Source: Goniomonas avonlea
Lineage: Eukaryota > Cryptophyceae > Goniomonadida > Goniomonadaceae
Direction: 5' to 3'
Length of the DNA: 14,152 bases
Assembly (NCBI GenBank): GCA_003573635.1
Contig: QUTJ01031649.1
Span: 1 to 14,152, forward strand
The notes beneath the pieces were generated by a model. It made no database searches. It saw only the letters and a list, made by a program, of their open reading frames with translations, and was not told the origin of the DNA. A program made the position numbers and the translations under genes. This document shows, piece by piece, positions 8,672 through 14,152 of this stretch (positions within the stretch are counted from its first letter, which is position 1; each line of letters begins with the position of its first letter).

Positions 8672-8725
8672 CCTGGCATATCAGTTCAAGGCACACCGCG
8701 TCTGAATCCTGAGCTGCTCATCGTG

Positions 8726-10065
8726 TTAACGCCGAGATGGTGGAAACAGGGTGCTCCATTTGTCGGCGGACATGATCCCAGCTGGTGGGGCAGGACGCGG
8801 CGGCAAGTATGACACTAGAGATGGGTCTCGTGGCGGAGGCGGCGCCATGGTTACAACAGTTTCGGTAGGTGGGGGTGGCGGGAGGTCCGTGAGGACGATT
8901 GTCTGCTTTGGCGGCGGCGGTGGCTCCTGGCGCCGACTACGGTGCCGATGACGCCTGTGGCGGTGGCGCCTGTGGCGGTGATGATACGAATCATCATCGC
9001 TGTATGAACCACGGTCGTCGTCATAATAATATGGCTCCTCCTCGTACGGCGGTGGCCTTCCCATCTCCATCCCCTGCATCTCCACATCGTGCATGTCGGT
9101 CCCCCCGTTCACTTGCTGCCCAAACTGCCCCTGTGGAGGATAGTTGTATCCCTCTACCCGTGGTTGTGCCTGGAAGATCTGGGGTGGAGCAGTGCAATAG
9201 AAAAAAATAGCCACGATCCATGTTACGAAGACCTCAGCCGCGCAGACTGCCATCATGATTGATCCAGCCTTCAGGGCCTGGTAGTATCTAGCAGCGGAGG
9301 TTAACACCATGACCAAAGTTCACCAACACTTACTGATCGTAGGTGTTTTTCTGATAGGCGCACTGGAACCCTTTTCCTTGCGCCTCTTTGAGACAGTTTG
9401 CGAGGGTTGCGTCGTCAGGACAGGCGTAGCAAGCTGTGTCCTCAACTTCAAACGAGCTCAGAAAGTCTGTGTAAATCGCAGGGACAACAGATGCCGCAAC
9501 AACAATGATCAGTGACAACTGCGTTTGCTTGTGAGCCCGTGAGCATGTGAGGGAAAACGTACAGTGAGAAAACCGATTGCGAGCCCAGAAGGAAGACACG
9601 ATTTTGGAATCGGAGTAAATGCAGTAAAAACACAAAAAAGCCCTATAAAAAAACAAACAATCCCTGCAACCAGCATAAAGTACCTGCCGCCACGTGAGAA
9701 GGCAGTGAACACAGCTTTTCTACTCACGCTGGCAATCGCACCGCTGCAACGACGACACTTTGCGTCCCAGCATCTTGCAGGTTCAACATAAAAATGACAA
9801 CTGCCGGTACAATGGTTCCGACCCCAGTCATCACGACCATAATGCCAAGACCGAGAAGAATCTTTGCGAGGATGCCCAGATTCCAGAAATGGCCTGTCCA
9901 CCTTGTTTTTGCCTCCCAATCCTTATCCAGAGCTGACATGTGTGCGGTGTTTGCTTGACGGTTTGGAACCGCATCGTCAGATGCCTGTGGCACCTTTGCT
10001 CCCGTGTTTTGTGACATCCCGTTCCCGTAAGCATCAGTCGTCATTCCCTCATGGTTGCCGTTCAT
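8726..10065 (-). CDS. Four-pass membrane protein with Cys-rich loop and proline/His-Arg-rich cytoplasmic tail
   Basis: No family was recognised with certainty. Exons are 10065-9728, 9683-9563, 9518-9334 and 9287-8726, with GT-AG introns of 44, 44 and 46 nt, giving 401 residues. Hydrophobic helices lie at about 65-95, 115-137, 148-170 and 222-246. The third and fourth are separated by a polar loop with cysteines at 183, 186, 195 and 206. This gives tetraspanin/claudin/MARVEL-like topology, but the tetraspanin CCG motif is absent. The tail after 247 contains PPPY (293-296, a WW-domain ligand type), an acidic Tyr/Asp run, a His/Arg block (317-334) and three polyproline stretches (337-341, 351-355, 364-367) suited to SH3 or WW binding. 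It could be a membrane scaffold. The start is the first Met and there is no signal peptide. The gene is divergent from the DHX29-like gene across 70 bp. Confidence 0.85.
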
Positions 10066-10135
10066 GAGGGCCTTTTGAAAAAAATTGAGCCACCACCCGT
10101 ATCGGAGAAAATATCAACAGGGAATTTCTCCGATT
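10066..10135. promoter_or_regulatory. 70-bp head-to-head spacer with inverted repeat next to the DHX29-like start codon
   Basis: The two start codons are only 70 bp apart. ATCGGAGAAA (10101-10110) and TTTCTCCGAT (10125-10134) form a perfect 10-bp inverted repeat with a 14-nt spacer, ending one base before the ATG at 10136. In DNA this could be a dimeric-factor site; in the DHX29-like mRNA it could form a hairpin abutting the start codon. The promoter role is inferred from position. Confidence 0.6.
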
Positions 10136-13100
10136 ATGGTAACGTTAGGTACCAACGCCCCGCAAATGGGGCGGAAGGGTGACGCGAGGAAGGAGAAGGT
10201 CTCTGCTCGCCATGGGGCGAGCGCGGATGCGTCCAACCCCGGTGCATTAAGTATGGCGCGAAAGACTGAGAATCGTGTTCTTGATCTTGTTTTAAGCGAT
10301 GAACAGAGTGCAGAGGCCGTGACCGGTCGCTCTGCGGAGCGAAGAATGATGAAGGTGTTTGATGAATTGCTCCGACTTGGTTTTTCGCAGTCCGATGTTG
10401 AGGCTGTACTTGTTGCCACCCGAAGTTTGGAGCTTCCTCCGGCGCTCGATTGGCTTTGCCTGCATCTTGAAGAGGAGCAGCTGCCCAAACGATTCCAAAA
10501 TTCGTACCGAGAGAGCGAGGACTCTGGCACTGTGGAGATAGTGCGTGCTGCCCCAAGGTCAACTCAGGACGAACAGAGAGTGTTGCCAGATGCGTTTCCG
10601 CCACCACCTTTGCCCCTCGGTGGTGCGCCAAAGCCGGACCGTACCGACGAACAGGAGAAGGTTGCAGCAAAGGAGTGGACTCGTCGCTTTTTGGAGCGAG
10701 ATGAATCGTCCTCCTCTGAGGATTCCCTCAAGAGTGAAGATGATGATGATACTGCCCATGTACTGTTTACAGGTGATCCCCGAAAGCGGATGGCAGAACT
10801 TGAATCAGAGTTTCAAGTCGCGAAGCAGCAAGCGATTGCGGCGAAGACGTCGGGTGACGACACCCTCAAAACGAGCATCAGGTGCCACATGCTGTCCGCT
10901 TCTGCATTCTTTTCTCTTTCTCTTTAATGTTATTATCGGCTATTCTCGCTCACTGTGTGCTATGATTCGGCAGTGCAAGAATACGTGACCTTCGACTGCA
11001 AATGGACGAGCTCAGGGAGATGTGTACTCTCGGTAAGGCACCAAAGAAAAAGGACCAGCCAACACGTGCTCGGGAGAAAGCTGTGTCCCGTGCGCAGGCG
11101 AAGGCCGCGCCGGTCCCTGATTGTGAAGACGTTTCGATGTTCAGTTCTATGTTCGAGGAGCCAGGGCCCGACGCCGCGCCGAAGCCAGCAGAGGTGCAGG
11201 TCCAACAGGAGGCCACGCCAACAAGTGCTGCTGGTGAGGGCACTACACAGTGTGCAGAACCTGAGGCAGCTGGTGCTGTCGAACAACCTGAGGCAAGTCC
11301 AGAAGGTGGGAGAGGGACCAAGTGTGCGGAGGCAGTGGAGGCAGTGGAGGCACCATTGGCAGACGAGGACGGCTGTGGCGATGGACTCGCCGGTATGTGC
11401 GTGCGCGCGTGCGTGCGTTCGTGCGTGGCTTTGTGGGGGGATGCAGTAGCGGTGGCGCTCGCTGGTGTGCGTACGTGTGTATGCGTGTGCATGGGTGCGC
11501 GCCTGTGTGGGGGTGCGGGGTGCGTGATTGCCTGCGTGTCCGTGGTTGTTTCATGCATCATCATGCCCGAGAGAGTTTCTCTCAGCAACTTGTGTTGATG
11601 ATCTGGACTGCCCAAGACCTGCCTCCAGCGCCAGACTTTCGCTTTTTTCCTTCTAAACTTGCTTCAGCACTGTTTGCCGACGTCGCCCCAGAGGCAGCAG
11701 CCGCAAGCACAACCGCAGCAAGTACTACCTTCCAACTTCCGCCCTCGGACATCCCTCGCCCAGTCCTCTGGGCGTCAGAGGTAACCTCTTGCCTGTTGTA
11801 GCCGAGAGCTTCCTCTGGCTTGCATCTGTTTTCTTTCCGTGTGTGCCGACTGTGCGCGACGCCCGGGTGAGAAAAGCTTTCGCAGGTTGCGGCCGTTCTC
11901 AAGTCGCAGAAGGGCAAGACGCCTCAGGACACGCTGCTGCAGCACTGCGCCCGCTCTGGACTGGCCAAGCCAACCTTTGACAAGGCACCCTGCCCTCCGC
12001 ACCTCCATCTCTTCTCGGTCTCGCTCCCGCAGCCTAAGGGCAAGGGGCAGGTGCGCCACAAAGACGTGATAGAGGGAAGGAACCTTGCCCGGAGACTGAC
12101 GTGCTGGAGGAGGGGGGGGCACAGTGGGAGACCGACGTGTTAAGGAGCAGATTGTGGGAGACCGGCGTGTTAGAGGGAAGGAGGGGCCAAGTGTGTGGGG
12201 GGTTCAATCTGCGTCGGGGGCGTGGGGAGGGGCAGGTGCGTCAACTTCCATGTTCAAGGCAAGGAGGGCAGTGTGTGAGAAAAGGACGCGCCAAACCCAA
12301 GTGTTCGAGGGAGCAACGCGCAGAGGGGCAGGTGAGTGGGCAAGGGTGTGACAGCAGTGAGCAGGCAAGGTACGCAGGGCAAGGGTGGGGCGTAACGCAG
12401 AGTGAGCAGGCCAAGGCGACCCGGCTGGTGGCTGGGTGTGTAGCACCTGTGCTGGTGGAGTCCACTGAGGGAGCTGCCGCTGGCTTTGGCATCTCTGGAG
12501 CAGAGTTTGGGTACGTTGCAAGCTTTCACCTTGCCACCTACCTTGCCTTCACTTTTTCTGCCACTCGTTCTGCCACTCGCTTTTCTTTTCTTGCCCACCC
12601 GCCATCACTCACCTTGCCACTCACCCTGCCACTCACCTTGCCACTCACCCTGCCACTCACCTTGCCACTCACCCTGCTGCTCACTTGCCACTCACTTGCC
12701 ACTCACTTGCACCACTCACTTGCCACTCACCTTGCCACTCACCCACTCACCTTGCCACTCACCTGCCAACTGCCACTCACCTGCCACTCACCTGCCACTC
12801 ACCTGCCACCCACCTTGCCACTCACCTTGCCACTCACCTTGCCACTCACCTTGCTGCTCACCTTGCCACTCACTTGCCACCGACTTCTTGCAACACACTT
12901 GCCTCACGTCCGAAGTGTAGTATTTCTCTCCCCTGCTTGACCAAATCATACAACTTCTCGTTGCAGTCGGTGCGGAGCTTTTTGTTCCTCACTTCGTTGT
13001 TTTTGTTTGCAGCGCTCCTCTGCCAGCCTAGAGTTGACCAGGCACGACACGTAGCGAGACAACTTGGACGTGAGAGAGACAACGTCGACGCGAAAACTGA

Positions 13101-14152
13101 GAGACGACTTAGAGGTGAGCAGGTACGCGAGAGACAACTGAGATGTGAGCAGGTACGCGACGTCGGCGCTGGCCAAGCAAGCTGCGGCGGCGTATGCGCT
13201 CTGGCGCCTCGCTGGCAAACAACAGCTCCAACGACTCCTCCCTGCCCCCTTTCGGTGTGTGCCGCTGCATGTCCTGTGTCTTGGTCTGCCAGCTCTTGCT
13301 CCTCGCTGCACGTCCCGTGTCTTGGTCTGTCAGCTCTTGCTCCTCGCTGCACGTCCTGTGTCTTGGTCTGTCAGCTCTTGCTCCTCGCTGCACGTCCTGT
13401 GTCTTGGTCTGTCGGCGTTTCTGCCGCAACTCTGCCGCAACTCTGCGTCACTCTGGCGCAACTCTGCGTCCAACCTGCTGCGTCTGACAATATCTGCTGA
13501 GACTCGCAGCTCGGGTAGTGGCTGGTGTCACACGCTCCTGGCATGTGTTGCCCTGGTCGCCGTCTCGGTTCAAGCCAGGCAGCCAGTTTCCGTGCGTCAC
13601 TTGAGGAGTTGCAGCGTGATATGCAGGACTCGCAGGCCTACTTGGAGACCAGCGGGAGCTGGTGCATGTGTGGCCGTGCAAGTGCCGACCGAGCCAGCGC
13701 AGGCCAGCGGGGTCGAGGCTCCTTGTGGCGCAAGTGCACGAGCTGACACGAGTGTGGCAGCGAACTGTGGGCCTTCTGGGACGGGCTCAAGCACAAGAGG
13801 GAACAAATGGAAGCTCAATCCGACAGGGCTGCCAAAGAGGTGCAGATCACACACACGCACGCACACGCACACGCAGACGCACACGCACACGCACACGCAC
13901 ACGCCACCCCTCCCCTCCAGCAGCTGTCGCGCTTGTGCGATGCGAATAGTTCGTTTGCACCACTCTCAGAGCGGTGGAATTGTCACCGCGTGTCTCTGGT
14001 GCACTTGTGTCTCCGGAATAACCTGTGCGCCCACGCACCCAATAACCTGTGCGCCCCTGCCATAACCTGTGCATGCAGGCCTTCATCACGGCGATTGTGT
14101 CGGCGAGTGCGGCGGCGCCTCCTCCTCCTCCTCCTCCTCCTCCTCCTCCTCC
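10136..14152 (+). CDS. DHX29: DHX29-like DEAH-box RNA helicase, N-terminal half (3' end outside window)
   Basis: DHX29 binds the 40S subunit and helps 43S complexes scan structured 5' UTRs. Rebuilt exons: 10136-10881, 10974-11392, 11617-11780, 11886-12050, 12410-12510, 13153-13254, 13761-13839 and 14079 to the window end, about 616 residues with all phases closing. Residues 70-120 form the UBA-like region ending ALDWLCLHLEEEQLPKRF. Acidic and coiled-coil stretches follow, including LRLQMDELREM. Exons 4-6 encode a dsRBD-like domain: GKTPQDTLLQHCARSGLAKP, the strand LFSVSLPQ, LVAGCVAPVLVES, and the helix ALAKQAAAAYALWRL. The family signature LLPAPFRELWAFWDGLKHKRE continues across exons 6-7. The last visible exon ends in a proline (CCT) run where animals have a glutamine run. 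The helicase core is not in the window. The acceptors of exon 2 (10974 or 10980) and exon 3 are the least certain joins. DHX57-type relatives are possible but fit less well. Confidence 0.88.
11393..11616 (+). repeat. GT/GTGCG-rich intron 2 of the DHX29-like gene
   Basis: The intron begins GTATGTGCGTGCGCGCGTG and continues with scattered GTGCGTG and GTGTG runs for about 150 nt. This is low-complexity alternating purine-pyrimidine sequence with Z-DNA potential. The exon 3 acceptor is placed at AAG before 11617 by reading phase; a better-looking CTCTCAG at 11579-11585 would not keep the frame with the chosen donor. Confidence 0.7.
12124..12176 (+). repeat. Short duplication in DHX29-like intron 4
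   Basis: GTGGGAGACCGACGTGTTA near 12125 is repeated with one change (GTGGGAGACCGGCGTGTTA) near 12157, inside the G-rich 359-nt intron 12051-12409. A weaker related phrase, CCCGGAGACTGACGTGCTGG, lies just upstream near 12088. Confidence 0.7.
12604..12885 (+). repeat. 12-bp minisatellite in DHX29-like intron 5
   Basis: About twenty units of (C/T)TGCCACTCACC and shorter variants fill the middle of the 642-nt intron 12511-13152. The period of 12 keeps all three frames open and produces a spurious Pro-Leu-Thr-Leu reading. It is pyrimidine-rich on the transcript strand. Confidence 0.9.
13115..13160 (+). repeat. Duplicated splice acceptor, 30 nt apart
   Basis: GTGAGCAGGTACGCGA occurs at 13115-13130 and again at 13145-13160. 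The second copy is the acceptor that keeps exon 6 in frame (exon from 13153). Use of the first copy would add 30 nt with an in-frame TGA. Confidence 0.8.
13268..13412 (+). repeat. 41-bp tandem repeat in DHX29-like intron 6
   Basis: GTCTTGGTCTG begins at 13278, 13319, 13360 and 13401, an exact 41-bp period. The rest of the unit contains CAGCTCTTGCTCCTCGCTGC and ACGTCC. Three and a half nearly identical copies lie in the 506-nt intron 13255-13760. Confidence 0.95.
13848..13906 (+). repeat. CA/CACG microsatellite at the start of DHX29-like intron 7
   Basis: A run of ACACGC and CACG units starts 8 nt after the donor at 13840 and continues to about 13906. It is the sequence complement of the GTGCGTG run in intron 2 of the same gene. 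Confidence 0.9.
14014..14078 (+). repeat. Three short repeats (AATAACCTGTGCGCCC type) at the 3' end of intron 7
   Basis: AATAACCTGTGCGCCC appears near 14018 and 14042, and a truncated ATAACCTGTGCATGCAG near 14062 runs directly into the exon 8 acceptor. The acceptor AG is therefore part of the last repeat unit. Confidence 0.75.

Larger units (their letters stand above)
7888..8725. other. Tail-to-tail intergenic region, 838 bp
   Basis: This separates the convergent LRR and tetraspan genes. It holds a 25-bp tandem array (8118-8230) and a 19-bp direct repeat (8624 and 8653), both listed separately. No gene was recognised. An 84-codon opening at 8008-8262 runs through the 25-bp array, whose period is not a multiple of three, so it shows no protein-level conservation. 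Confidence 0.6.

Noticed and set aside
10085-10135. Longer DHX29-like N-terminus starting at 10085
   Set aside because: That frame begins with TTG; the first in-frame ATG is at 10136.
11033-11038. GTAAGG as a donor site in DHX29-like exon 2
   Set aside because: The frame continues through it with a family-like sequence, including an NFNLFEK-like segment (MFSSMFEEP), and a better-placed donor lies at 11393.
10950-11615. 221-codon minus-strand opening
   Set aside because: It is antisense to DHX29-like exon 2 and the GT-rich intron; its composition is that of low-complexity DNA.
12101-13500. Two large plus-strand openings of 279 and 271 codons
   Set aside because: They are mainly the 12-bp and 41-bp intron repeats. 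Only the short segments 12410-12510 and 13153-13254 are exons; the first opening covers the former in frame, while the second crosses the latter in the wrong frame.

Overview
This window is nuclear DNA from an intron-rich eukaryote, most likely a free-living, probably flagellated protist whose lineage I cannot resolve. All the evident introns are GT-AG. About a third are only 41 to 55 nt long, while the long ones are mostly filled with minisatellites. Six protein genes can be rebuilt exon by exon. Every junction kept the reading frame, and five of the genes match known families or fold types. No rRNA, tRNA, CRISPR array or transposon was recognised.

Layout: (1) 1-3108, minus strand: selenocysteine-specific elongation factor eEFSEC, 13 exons visible, C-terminus beyond base 1. 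(2) 3210-3592, plus: dynein light chain of the roadblock family, two exons. (3) 3862-4735, minus: short-chain dehydrogenase/reductase, two exons. (4) 5107-7887, plus: F-box-like/leucine-rich-repeat protein in which almost every LRR is one exon of exactly 84 nt. (5) 8726-10065, minus: four-helix membrane protein with a Pro-, Tyr-, Asp- and His/Arg-rich tail. (6) 10136-14152, plus: N-terminal half of a DHX29-like translation-initiation RNA helicase, eight exons visible, helicase core beyond the window.

The genes alternate strictly in strand (- + - + - +), so each intergenic space is either head-to-head (101, 371 and 70 bp; probable shared promoters) or tail-to-tail (269 and 838 bp). The 371-bp head-to-head space carries a cluster of TGCGTAGAT-like motifs in both orientations. 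The 70-bp one carries a 10-bp perfect inverted repeat ending one base before the DHX29-like start codon.

Functionally, eEFSEC shows that the organism very probably makes selenoproteins, and the DHX29-like gene implies animal/plant-type scanning initiation on structured mRNAs. Roadblock implies dynein motors. I see no multi-gene pathway linking the six genes. The most unusual content is the modular 84-nt LRR exon architecture, the intron minisatellites and the two regulatory-looking repeats.
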